Shown: positions 10,567-26,205 of the stretch, piece by piece
Numbering within the stretch: position 1 is the first letter of the stretch
How the letters are laid out: each line of letters begins with the position of its first letter
Assembly: GCF_002775205.1 (NCBI RefSeq)
Contig: NC_036450.1
Coordinates: 18,681,479-18,745,478, forward strand
Length of the DNA stretch: 64,000 nucleotides
From: Xiphophorus maculatus
Lineage: Eukaryota > Chordata > Actinopteri > Cyprinodontiformes > Poeciliidae
Direction: 5' to 3'
Notes under the pieces: generated by a model
Databases searched by the model: none
Seen by the model: the letters and a program-made list of their open reading frames with translations, nothing else
What the model was told of the DNA's origin: nothing
Program-made: the position numbers and the translations under genes

Positions 10567-12841
10567 CTGAAGGCTACCCTGTGGCAAACCTGACCTTAGT
10601 TGTCCTCCTGCTCATCCCCTTTGTGGTCATTCTCCTTCTGCTGAACTGTCTCTTCCTGGGCTACAAGGTCCTGGTTCTGTCAAAGAAGAACAGCAGACCG
10701 AGGCGGGAGGACACCGAGGAGATGCTCCTGCGATCCGCCCTGCCGAGACTCAGAATATCCGACGTGGCCTTTTCCTCTCTGCGGGACGGGAGGACAGCCT
10801 ACATGTCCCTGTCGGAGCCCGTCCTGTCCCACCCGGTCACTTCTTCAAGGGCGTCGTCCAGAGACGGAGCCGGGTCGACTAACAGGATCCGGCTGCTGAG
10901 GCCCGACGGTGCGACTGGCTCCGGGTCTCTGAGGGCGCCGAGCACCATCCGGGCCGCGTCCTCCGCGCAGGGCTTCACTCCGAGGCTCCACATGCCTTCC
11001 AGCTCACCATCTTACAGTGACAGTAAGCCAGGCTGGTGTCGGAGTGCTCCGGTTTTACTGCAGTCCAGCGATTCAGAGGCTAACTCCAGAGTACACCTGG
11101 TTCCACCAAACTCTCCAATGGTGAGCGAGTTCTGTGTATCAGAGGATGACCGTTGCGTAAATGCTAGTTTAGATCCGTTCAGTAAGTGTTAAGGACTTTG
11201 TATGTTTCTCATCAAGGTTTTTACGGTGCTCCAGGTATTGTTACAGACAGAGATGACTTTTACACAACTTATTTCAACCCAAATTAATTCATAATTCACT
11301 TAGATTTTAGAGCAGGGCCTGTCCATCATTTGACATTGTTTGTTGTTGTTTTTTTCCCCCATTAGCAGATTATCATTTTTTACAAAAGGTATTCACTCCT
11401 CACACATGAACTTTAATGAGATCCCAATTTTATTTGTCCATCATCTGTGTTACTCTCACCAAACAGTTTCAATGTGTGTGGGATAATTTCCATCAAAGAT
11501 TGGGAGGATGTCCTCCATTTTCATTATTTCACCCAGTTGGACCAGTACTATTAGCAGGGAAACAGAGCTTCAGCATGATGCTACCACTACCATACTTTAT
11601 GGCTTATTCAATGTTGTTAAGCCCGAGTACCTCACATTGACTTGTACCTATTTTGGAGCTCTTACATTTATTCTTGGGCACTACCCTTTGTTAAGCAAAT
11701 GTCAAATTGGCTTCCATGTCAACCGGAGGATTAGTGTTGCTGGATATTTCTGTTTATGATAAGCTTGAGTCTTCGTGGTTCTTGAACATGCTGACCAATT
11801 TTTTCAAACCCAATCTGAAGGCGACTATGTCAGAAACTGGGACAAATTTGGGAAAATTAAACATTAGGCTACTATTCCTCAACCTTATTGAAAAATTGTG
11901 AATTGTGCTTAAAGAACTTGATCTGTGCATGTAAAATAAACCAATCTATATTTAACCCCTAACTAGAGAAATGGTCAAATATCCATTCCAGAAGTATTTT
12001 GATTATTGCAACAGCATATAGTTTACTTGTAACTTGTTCAGTAAACAGTGCATATTTAAATCAGTTTGTGAAGAGTATATGTATGTCAATTGATACCGTC
12101 AGTCTAAATGATGTTACTGTGGATTCAGGTTTCTTTAAGCATCAGTGGGGGTCAGCACAAGATACTGGATCTCTACCAGCTGAGGACAAATCAAAGGGAC
12201 TGCAACAAGAAGTGGATTTCTGCAGCTTACTGCTGGGGGTTAGGTTTTTAACTCATCTGTCAGCTTAAACATTTATTTTTCCTTGATTCACAGGAGGAAG
12301 CGGAGCATGTGGATCACATTCGTCAGAGCAGTACTTACGAGAAGCTAACGGAAGTGAATGCAGCCGCTCCTGTGCATCCGTACGACAAGCTGTTCATGGA
12401 GTGTGAGCACATGAACTCAACCTCAGAGACATCCAGTCAGAACTCATCTGCTGTGGGTCCTGGGCTGGACAGTGACTTCGGAGCAAGTGCAGGTACAAAA
12501 ATCTCCTCCACCCAGACTGTATTAAATGCAATTGTCAGATCAAAGTTCACGTGACATTAATTTTCCGACTTCTATAACTTGGATAATGTGGATGAGACAA
12601 AATGACATTTTTGTTACTAGCAGTTATTTGCGTCGTTTATAACAAAGCAGAGGTGTGGGTATCGTGTCTTCCAGGTGTCTCCCTTCGCATTTTGTCTGCA
12701 GATAGCGACGGCCTGTCCAACGGACTGCTGTCTTCAGCGCTGGAGTGGGATTATTACGATCCCTGTTATGTCAGACAGAATAATATACCCAAACATAATC
12801 ACCACAGGCCTGTGATCCACACAAAACAGTACTGGGTATAG
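10530..12841 (+). CDS. hwa: Huluwa, maternal dorsal-axis membrane protein
   Basis: Huluwa is a single-pass plasma-membrane protein that drives Axin degradation and stabilises beta-catenin to set the dorsal organiser in fish and frogs. Exons 10530-11120, 12294-12492 and 12675-12841 join in phase (phase 0, then phase 1) to give 318 aa; the zebrafish protein is close to 294 aa. Visible parts are a short outside end with two N-glycosylation sequons (N11, N20), a hydrophobic span at about 21-45, a basic stop-transfer (KKNSRPRR), a long serine-rich tail, the PPNSP motif at 192-196 (reported to bind Axin and resembling the LRP6 PPPSP repeat), SLRILSADSDGL near 266-277, and a tyrosine-rich C-terminus with DYYDPCYVRQNN and HTKQYWV at the end. 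The first in-frame ATG, with G at -3, was chosen as start. Intron 1 contains a Tc1 relic. Read-through past the first donor would end after 220 aa. Identity rests on memory of the motif and architecture. Confidence 0.78.
11381..11880 (-). mobile_element. Tc1 relic in hwa intron 1
   Basis: It begins with ACAAAAGGTATTCACTCCT, a decayed Tc1 end. In the middle is CAGCATGATGCTACCACTACCAT, split from the antisense of the transposase region, and it closes near 'gggacaaatttgggaaaatt', a decayed opposite end. It is an internally shortened copy lying antisense within the first hwa intron. Confidence 0.65.
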
Positions 12842-13204
12842 TTAGCAATTTTCTTAATGTAGATTTTAAATGTTTGTTCCAAATAGCATACCGGTGTGCG
12901 TGTTTTAATATGAGTTTTTGTCTTAAAAGTAATCACTTAATTTATGCACTGTTAAGCATATTTTGTTGTAGAATGCACTGTCCCACTGTTCATAATGTTA
13001 CATTAACACTGAACTGTCACTTCAGTTACTGTTAAATGTTTAATCAGCGTCCTTCACTCAACATTCATAGAGGTTGTCACTATTTTTGTTTTCACTATTT
13101 ATGGTTGATTTGGCTTTAGGCTTCACTATTTCCTCACCTTGATCAAGTTTGTTTCACTGCGTAAGTGGTTGTTATTCACCCAATTAATGAAGGCTTATGA
13201 ATTT

Positions 13205-13210
13205 AATAAA
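13205..13210 (+). promoter_or_regulatory. hwa polyadenylation signal
   Basis: AATAAA about 365 bases after the hwa stop codon, giving a probable 3' UTR of 12842 to about 13230. Confidence 0.6.
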
Positions 13211-13429
13211 GAGTCATATTTTAAGAAATTGAAATAATAGTCTTACATTTTATTAAAAACTGAATCCATGTTGCTTGAACTCCAGCGTAAGGTTTCCACA
13301 GTCTGTAATGATTTAGGGAGTCGTGTCATCTACTGGTGTTGATCCATTGTGTTTTCTTAAGCCCACAGTTAATGTAGACGTCCACCAGGTAACTTTTAGA
13401 GCATTTTATTCTTATTTTTACTGACAGGT

Positions 13430-13545
13430 CTTCTGGACATGCTGATTTTCTTTTCCAGCAGGACAGCTCTGCCAAATGCACCAAAGGGTGGTTCAATGCA
13501 GTGTTTCTTTGCTTGATTGGCCAGCAAACTGGCCATTTAAAATCT
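13430..13545 (+). mobile_element. Fragment of a second Tc1-like family
   Basis: One frame reads F-Q-Q-D-S-S-A-K-C-T-K-G-W-F-N and, a little later, C-L-I-G-Q-Q-T-G, a degraded form of the Tc1 transposase FQQD... and LDWPAxSPDL blocks. It differs from the other Tc1 copies in the window, so it belongs to another family. Confidence 0.6.
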
Positions 13546-13599
13546 TGTCACAGATTCCCATTCACCTTTAAGTGTGCTCTGCATTGATCTAAGATATTA

Positions 13600-14235
13600 G
13601 ATTGTAGTCTATTCCTTAGGTTCCTTAGTTTGCAGCAATGTGAAAACCCTCCCCAGTCTCAAGTGTGTCTCTAGGGCTTCCAGTATTCAGTCAATATCAA
13701 TATTGAATTGTATTTAGCTCTATCAACCTTTACCATCAACTCTAATCTGCTTCCTTGCCAGGTCTCCTCAGAATGATGCTGCAATTACTATATTTAGGAG
13801 TGCAGGTTGTGTGTTCTGAGAGATGTGCAGTGTTTCCCACCACACAACACTTTGCAAGTATGCCAAAAAAAACAATATTTTAGTCTCTGCTGAAGAGAAT
13901 ACCATCTTCCATGTGCTTCCATCTACCCGATATGGCTTGTGGTTCTGCACCCTCCATTTTTAGAGGACTAATTGAGATGTACAAAGCCTGGGATTTTATT
14001 TAGGATTTATTAATTAGATAGCATCTGAAAGCATTTGGTTGCTTTGAATTTTATACCGGGGTTTCAAAGTAAAAGGGAGTTGAGTACAAATGTATGCCAC
14101 ACTTTTCAAATTTGTAAAAAAAGACAAATGGAAACCTGGCATTTCCTTTTACTTAAATTGTACTATCTAAAATTTTGTTGATCCATCATATAAAATTCCA
14201 AGAAAAAATGTGGAATTTCAAAAAGTCAAAATGCT
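13600..14235 (-). mobile_element. Internally deleted Tc1 relic
   Basis: Antisense transposase pieces ('ccccagtctcaagtgtgtct', 'attgtatttagctctatcaa', 'gatgtgcagtgttt') are followed at 14085-14235 by a decayed terminal segment (gtacaaatgtatgccacact, then 'aaatgtggaatttcaaaaag'). The order and strand agree with one shortened element, between hwa and atp5f1a. Confidence 0.65.
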
Positions 14236-14538
14236 TAACAGATATAAATCAAAGGAACTGCAACAAAGAAATTCCTTAATTTATAAGGAAATTTAAAAAA
14301 ATTATTGCTGCTGTTGGCCAGCAGAGGGACCTACAGTTACATTCACACCTTTCACACTGAGCTTTTCATATGAACGTAAAGGTATTTAAACTAGATTTTG
14401 TACTACTTAAAGACTAAAGCTCATTGTTGATAAAATTTTGGTTTCCTTGCCTACAGTGGCACGTATATGATTGTGTACAGCAGAATAACAAGAAAAAGCT
14501 ATTGAGAAAAAGACAGCAATGTCACTTAGTTGGAACAC

Positions 14539-14544
14539 TTTATT
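14539..14544 (-). promoter_or_regulatory. atp5f1a polyadenylation signal
   Basis: AATAAA on the minus strand about 112 bases beyond the stop codon, giving a short 3' UTR. Confidence 0.65.
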
Positions 14545-14655
14545 TAGCTTTAGGAGATATCTGTACATAAAATCCCTTGAATTTTTCTTAAATTCATTGA
14601 AAGCATAATTTGTGCTCTGCTTTGGAAACAAAAACAAGACCAAATGAGTTTCATT

Positions 14656-19301
<4,646 letters not shown>

Positions 19302-19389
19302 GTTTGAGACCTGAAGATACGTCCTGCTCCCGGGGCCGAGAGAGAAGGGTGGCGGAAAGGGCGGCGCTGTGTACTGAGGTCACAGCAAC

Positions 19390-19397
19390 CCGGAAGT
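19390..19397. promoter_or_regulatory. ETS/GABP-type site in the atp5f1a promoter
   Basis: CCGGAAGT, about 90 bases upstream of the atp5f1a start codon, is a full ETS (GABPA/NRF-2) consensus. Such sites are typical of nuclear genes for respiratory-chain subunits. Confidence 0.5.
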
Positions 19398-19511
19398 ACT
19401 TCAAAATAAACGACGGCATTAATTGTCCTTTTTTTCTTTCTTACATCTTTACTGGATATACAAATTTAATTTACCTAATCTTATATGCATAGAAACCCGT
19501 TTCCGCCACTC

Positions 19512-19514
<3 letters not shown>

Positions 19515-19595
<81 letters not shown>
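19515..19595. repeat. (TA)n microsatellite
   Basis: About 40 uninterrupted TA units, likely variable in length between individuals. Confidence 0.95.
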
Positions 19596-19596
<1 letters not shown>

Positions 19597-19599
19597 CTA

Positions 19600-20970
19600 C
19601 ATAAATAAAATATTTCTTGTCAGAAATACAGTATATGCGTACGTTAAAGTTTATTAATCTCATATTATTTTTTTATATTGTACCTCTCTTACAAGAGCAA
19701 CACAACAGACTTTATTATGAAAACCGATTTAAAATGTCAGTACAGTAATCCCATTGATAAAACAAAAACCCAGTTTAAAGTATTTGTCTATAGCCATATC
19801 ATGTCAAACTAAAACCATAAAGCCACTACATACATAATTAAATTAGCAGACTTAAATTTGGAATAAAAAATTTTTTTATTGTTAAAATAGCCAAATACTC
19901 AATTAGAAAGCTCACATAAAAACATTGCCCTCAGGGCTACAGAATGGAGCTGTAATAATAAAATTATGCTTCACAAAGGTATTTTTTTGTGTGTGTGTGA
20001 GTCTGGGTGCAATCCAAAGACCTTTTTCTAAAAATCCAAGCTATCTGGATGCCTTGTACAATTAAAATAATCCTGGTAAATGTGTGGGGTTTATTGCACA
20101 ATAGCCTAATAGTTTGATCAAAAATATCTTAGAAACAGTGCAGACCAGATATAACAAAAATGTCCATTTCCAATAGCATTTTTTTATCATCCTTTACCAA
20201 ACAAAATGAGTTCATTAAATAAATTTTTAATACATACAGGTGTTTAATACATACTTGCAGGGTTACATGTAGCAAAAGAAAACTAAGAATAATGAGATCT
20301 TTTGTCAATTTGTTCTACTTTTCATGACAGACTTGTGCCAGTGTCATTAGTTTTAAAAATGAAACAATATCAAACTCAAAATAACACATATCAGCATCCA
20401 TAGGTAGCCAGCATTAACATAAGGCTATATGTCAAGGGTAGGCAGAAGAACACTGTTTTTTCAGCAATTGCAAATAAAATTATTGAACTGTTTTTAAACA
20501 CGTTCCACAAAGCAAGTTAAGGTGAATTCTTCAGACAAATTTTGCTGTCATTCACCAAGCTCTAGCCATTTACCTAATTTACTAGTTCTTAAATCCAGCC
20601 CTACTTTCATCTGTCATTGCAAGGTCCTTGTCCATTAAAAAATAAATAGAAATACAAATCTTATAGAATATCAGTGCTGTTGACTTTATGAAATTGTTGT
20701 GTAGCTCGCAAATCTGTAACATCAGTAAATGAAGTGTTAAATAGATCTGGTGCATCTGCTAGAACTATACTCCTGTTGTGTACCGATCGATCACAGTTCT
20801 ATGGAAGTGGCTATTTCTTGGGCATTGTGCATTTTTTGAAAGAGTAATTTTGAAATGTTCTCGGAACGTATTTGTTAACCAACAAATCAACCGACCCAAG
20901 GAGTCTACCTGTGACAATCAAGTTGGACATGGCCGGTAATTTCTTTCTTAATGCTTAATTTCGTCATCAT
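19600..20970. other. Intergenic, atp5f1a to kinase
   Basis: AT-rich sequence without a recognisable gene or transposon. The last part may hold the kinase promoter and a noncoding 5' exon (an acceptor-like ttaaattcag ends at 21000), but no clear core promoter can be picked out. Confidence 0.5.
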
Positions 20971-21041
20971 ATTTTGAGTTGTATGTATTTTTAAATTCAG
21001 CATCTGTTTCACTTTATAAGCTATGTGAGACATCATCCACA

Positions 21042-23922
21042 ATGGGGAGCTTTTCTTCTACATCTACACCTGATATACGCTTTGATAGCAATCATCCATT
21101 TCCCCAGCGATTCGAAATCATTAAATTTCTGGGAGAAGGCGGCTCTGCAGTCGTGCTCAAATGCTTTGACACCTTCACACACCAAGATGTTGCCGTGAAG
21201 TTTGCCAAAGGAAAATACAAATTGAAGCACGAGGTAGGACGCCAACCATATGTGATACCGTGAAAAGCTGAGAATATCAGACTCAAGTGACCAAATGTGA
21301 GGTTATTTTATGTTATTTGCAGGCAGAGATGATGAAATATCTCATGAAACACAAGTTGGACCAGCAGAATGTTATAAAGTTTCACCACAGCTTCAGCTCA
21401 AACTCCTGTCTGGTGTTTGAAATGTGTGACATCAATCTAAAGGACTACATTAAACAAAGACACCCACTGAAAATGCAAGAGATTAGAACAGTTATCCAGC
21501 AGGTATGGCAATAATTAAAAAAAGGAATAAATCTGGAAATTTTATGATTTAATGTAGAACACAATTCCATTTGAGTCTCACTTTCTATGTTGTATTATGA
21601 TCATGTTTTCAGTTGGCCACAGCTTTAGAGGGACTGAAGAAAGTTAAAGTCATCCACAGTGACATCAAAACAAACAACATTATGGTGGTGAATCAAAAGA
21701 TAAAACCGTTGCAGGTCAAGCTGATTGACTTTGGCTTGGCTCTCCACAGCAACCAAACTGGTCAACCCATCAATCAATGTCTTTTTTACAAGTAAGAATT
21801 GTAAAAAGAAATGTTTGAGTTGTTTCTAGGCTGCCAATCAAGAAAAACAGGCTTTACACTGATGCAATATTATAAATGTGTTACAGACACTCCTGAATAA
21901 TGACAACTTTCCTTGTTTTAGAGCTCCTGAACTCATTCTCGGGCTCCCATACTCTACAGCTTTGGACATCTGGTCACTGGGGTGTGTAATGGGAAAGATG
22001 CTTTTAAACTGTGTACTTTTCCCGGGGACTAGTGATTATGAAAATGTGAGTAATTTACTGTATTCATACAGTTTTATACTTTGAAACCACTATTGCTGCT
22101 TTTTTATATAAAAGAAATTAAATTAGGTTGTGTGTTAAACTTGTTTTTTTTTTTTGTTTAAATATGGGCATTAATACCGTGATGCTGTTAAAGCAAACTC
22201 AAGGTTATCATAATTCAGAAATCTCATACAGCCTATTCTTAAGTTTGCTACAACTAAAGTACCCAATTTGAAATGACAGAAGTTCTTTCACGCTAATATA
22301 TAAATCCAAAAATGTATATTTGGTTCTCTTTTTTCAGCTGTGCTACTTCACTGATGTTCTGGGACCAGCACCAGACTATCTTGTTGACGCCTGCAACAAA
22401 TCAAAAGGGTTTTTTAAAAAGTCAAACTCTAACCAGTGGATACTGAAGGTACAATGAACAATGTCCTCCATGTATTAAGAATCATGACTTTCAATATAAG
22501 GCAAATGGGTGTCTCTTCTTATTTCTGAGAAATTTGGTTTAAAGTACACAAAAATAGTACAAAAGAAAGACTGCCTAAATCCCTTATATGGAAGCAGTTA
22601 AATATTTTTGAATGTTTCGATGGATGGAAAGTAATATTTTGACATTATTATCTTTGTACTCTAAATTGCATTTTAAAGACAAATCCTTTTACAGTCACCT
22701 GTGGAATACTGGGGAGAGGAACACCATAAACACAAAAGGTGCTTCAACTTTCGTTTTTTGCATCAAGCTAAAATGGTAAGCCATTAATATAATACAGCAT
22801 CAACTGGCACTGAGGTTTGTCTTCATGATCTCTCAGATGATATTGTGCTGTTTTGTAAATAAGAGTCACCTGAAGTATGAAAAACTGGCTGCAACAGAGG
22901 AGAGGAAGGAATGCATAGCGCTGATTAAGGCAATGCTTCAGTGGGATGCAAAGGAGAGGATTACTCCCAAAGGCATCCTGAGACATTCCTTTATTGTCAG
23001 GAAAAGCGACAGTCCTTGCAGCCCTCTCCCTGAATCTAACACTGCATTCAAGCAGGAACCTTGCGCCAGCCAGGTCACGGCTCATCCTAAAATCGCAAGT
23101 CAAAATATGAAAGATGTCAAAGTAAAGAGAAGAACATATGACATGTAAGTACCACTGTAGACTTGTTAATATTATGTACACTCACTGGATCGCAACTCAA
23201 TGCTTTAGGCATCCAGACACAGTGAAGATGACTTGCTGAGTCCATTTAAATGGAGAAGAATCAAGATTTAGGTGACTATGAATAGTGGCATAGTTGTTGC
23301 TGACAGACAGTCTGATCTAAGGATTTCAGAAACTGTTCATTGATTTTCACACAAAAATAGCTCATCGGTTGTACATTTAAAAAAAAAAGAAGAAGAAGAA
23401 AATAGGTACACCTTGATATTTAGTGCTGTTGCTTACAATATCCATCCATTTATTAGCATTTTCTGATGGCTGCTTCCATTCAAGGAATTAATACTCCATG
23501 TCACAAAACTTAAATCCTTGAACATGACCGTGAATTTCAATAATTTTTTTTGTATTAGTTTTTTTTGTTGCTATTTTTGCTCTTGCTATTAATTCTGCGT
23601 GTGTTTATTCTACAGTTCACAGCAGTCAAAAGATTTAGACAAGAAACTGCCTCCACGGCCAAGCATAAACCAGCCATCTTGTGAACAGTTGAGCAAACCT
23701 TCACCTGTAGAAAACAGACTTCTCTCACAGAAGATAGATGGTAAGAGACCAGCAGCGAGCACAACTTTGGAGTCTACCATCAAACAGGAAGAGCCGGACC
23801 CTTCTTCTATTGTTGAATCTACCATAACTAGGGAAACCTGCAGCCAGCTCACTCATCCTCAGAGCAAATCAAAACAGAAGAATTTTTTTGAGAACATATG
23901 TCTTTGTTGGAGACATGGCTAA
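21042..23922 (+). CDS. Fish-type HIPK-like protein kinase
   Basis: A Ser/Thr kinase of the DYRK/HIPK group; its substrates are unknown. Eight exons, 21042-21233, 21323-21502, 21613-21791, 21922-22045, 22338-22448, 22695-22775, 22837-23144 and 23616-23922, join in phase to give 493 aa. Motifs are the glycine loop LGEGGSAVV (30-38), VAVK with the ATP-site lysine K53, catalytic loop HSDIKTNN (139-146), DFG (163-165), and [12 protein letters not shown] in place of the usual RAPE (A185-P186-E187), then DIWSLGCV. All catalytic residues are present, so it is probably active. The DYRK-type activation-loop tyrosine-x-tyrosine is not present in its usual form. The tail after about residue 340 is low-complexity, with two psi-K-x-E SUMO consensus sites (FKQE, K361; IKQE, K448) and a C-terminal CLCWRHG. 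Single-domain HIPK-like genes are numerous in fish; the closest relative cannot be named from sequence alone. AATAAA at 24147 likely ends the mRNA. Confidence 0.85.
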
Positions 23923-24146
23923 AAGCTAATACTGGTTGCTATTTAAAATGTGTGTGGTGATATTAAAAAGCTTAACTGAAAACAACAATGTCCAGACTTA
24001 CTAAACCAACAGGATGTGAGACAAAACACTGCTACAAACAGAAATTGCCAGATTATTTTCAGTACTGATAATGTAATCAAATAGTGTAAAAGTATTTAAA
24101 TTCAAGGTTACAATGTTAATATTTTGTGAGTTTTTCAGTCATTGCA

Positions 24147-24152
24147 AATAAA
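24147..24152 (+). promoter_or_regulatory. Polyadenylation signal of the HIPK-like gene
   Basis: AATAAA 225 bases after the stop codon of the kinase gene. Confidence 0.55.
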
Positions 24153-24627
24153 TCTACAGAGCTGCAGAACTATTAATAATTTCCGCAGATGATCTCTCTG
24201 ATGTGACTTAGCAAAAACAACACTGGCCACATTCATTTTCACCCCTGGGAAAGATGTGTACAAACTCTTAAAAGAAATGCATAATGCAAGATGGCAAACT
24301 GAAAATCCACCCGTTAATTCGGAAAAAATCATTTGGTGTAGAAGAAAATCCAAATAAAAACTAATTTTCCTTAACAAAAATGTACCAAAAATATTAGTGT
24401 CATTTAAAAATATAGATAACTGAAACATTTTTTTATTTGAACGATACTTTTTTGAGCAGATCAGCTCCTACACTCAAGAAGAGCTGAGATTAAAGGTATG
24501 AGTTTCACCATTTTTTTTACTACAATAAAAACATAAATTTATTATGAGGCTGCAAATCAACCTGTATTCAAACAATGTGCTGTGCACTCCACGTTTGCAT
24601 TTTTCATCGACAAGTCCCCTTCCAAGA

Positions 24628-24769
24628 TTTCTTGACTAAATTGTTTTAGTAAAAATCGCAATGTAGTCAAGAAATGTGAGTTCATATGCGCAAACGCGTT
24701 ACATATGTTTGCGCATATGAAGCAAATGAGTTCAGTTATTTTTTTTGTTTTAATAACTGAACTCATTTG
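24628..24769. repeat. Cluster of three perfect hairpins
   Basis: Three stems lie back to back. TTTCTTGACTA (24628-24638) pairs with 24664-24674 (11 bp). TTCATATGCGCAAAC (24681-24695) pairs with 24707-24721 (15 bp). CAAATGAGTTCAGTTATT (24723-24740) pairs with 24752-24769 (18 bp). All arms are free of mismatches and the loops differ in length. No transposon ends or target duplications flank them. Confidence 0.9.
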
Positions 24770-24962
24770 TGTTCTGTTGCATACAAACTTCAAAAGTTCA
24801 CGTACCTTTTCCTGCCTGTAACTCCAGGTTTATTTAGTCCTCAGTTATGCTATCTGCATACCTGAAGCAAAATTTGATGGAGCTCCATGCATGTGTTCAA
24901 ACAGCAATGTTTCCCGTAGTACCTAGTTCCATCCTGAGGTAGGCGCAAGCACGTCGAAGGGA

Positions 24963-25188
24963 CCGGAAGTCGACCACATAGCGATGGAGACATTTTAAAA
25001 TAAACACCAAGCTAACTGCTGATAGAGCTTCGAGCGCACTGCGTCAAAGCACACACAAATATCTTCCATTTATAAAGATTAAGTTGAGTACAGCTCCGTA
25101 CTCTGTTTGCGGTGCAAATAAGAAAAAAACAACCATTTCCGAAAATGACAAAAAGTCTGACGTCGATGTACGAATAACTAACGCCGTG
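24963..25188 (+). promoter_or_regulatory. ark2n: ark2n promoter and noncoding exon 1
   Basis: CCGGAAGT at 24963-24970 is an ETS site, and TGACGTC near 25158 is a CRE-like half palindrome. Exon 1 would end at the strong donor CGTG|GTAAGT after 25188; the next exon starts after TTATTTGCAG at 26131 and carries the start codon at 26206. CpG is denser here than around it. No TATA box is seen, as expected for a broadly expressed gene. Confidence 0.55.
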
Positions 25189-26205
25189 GTAAGTCTAAAC
25201 CAACAGATTGCTATGTGGAGGCTACCACTTTTGGCTGTTAGCATTAGCTGCTGGCTTGACCCTGCAACCTGCCTGGTCACTGTGGCTGGGTAGATACTGT
25301 TTCCATTTATAGGATCTTGCAGTGCAGCTGTCCTGCAACCTGATTTTTTTAACGACTTGCGCTTTTCCAGTCAAGTTTGCGGAGGTTGATCTTTTTAGCC
25401 GACCTTAGCTTCGCTGCGTAGCTAAAAGATTCCGTTAGCCGCTAGTCAAAGACTAAACTGACGGAAGTCATTCTTCAGGTAGAAATACATTTTTATTCTA
25501 AGGAAAACGGACACAGAAGAGTCGAAGTCATTATGTGCTTAAATGTAGGTTAATATTGTGTGATTACTTGTAGGTATGATTATGTAAAAGTAGACTATTG
25601 ATTGGCGCTAACGCTGCATATGAAGGAAAATGTCTGATTTGAGGTGACTGTGATACAATGCTTAAAGGGCATGACAAATGAAAAGGCGGGTAGATTTTTA
25701 CACTTTTCACAACTTCTAAGTTTATATTTTGAAGCAAACTTAAACCGTGTTACTATTGTATTGCTTACACTTAAATTTTGATATGCTCTGTGGAGGATGT
25801 TTCTCAAATCTGCACATTTCCTTTAAAAACCCAAATACGTGCTATATTTACTGTAGAATTAATATAATTGTATCTAATAGAATTATAAAAACAAACAGAA
25901 TAGCAGTAACTTGAATTTATGCTAAAATTTTATATGCAAAAATTTCCATTAGGCTATTTTTTATATAAAAATGCCCAAAATATGTAAAGTAAATAAAAAG
26001 GTTGATTTTTATTTCATGCTAAAACTTTCAGTTTCTTTCCTATTTAAGGATTTCATCTTTATCTTTTTATGTGCAGGGATGAATATAATAAATCTGATCT
26101 CAGAGTCTTTTTCTTTGTTTTTATTTGCAGCTGTTAGCTTCCTGTCCAGGCACATTGGTCCATCTTTCCTGGACCTTTGGGCTCTGGGCTTAACTCTCTC
26201 AAGAA

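Noticed and set aside
10488-11192. Single-exon 234-codon reading of the hwa gene
   Set aside because: Begins at a TTG and ends in the intron; the spliced form with a strong GTGAGC donor joins in phase to conserved downstream exons.
19481-19663. Tyr/Ile-repeat protein frame
   Set aside because: Translation of a TA microsatellite.
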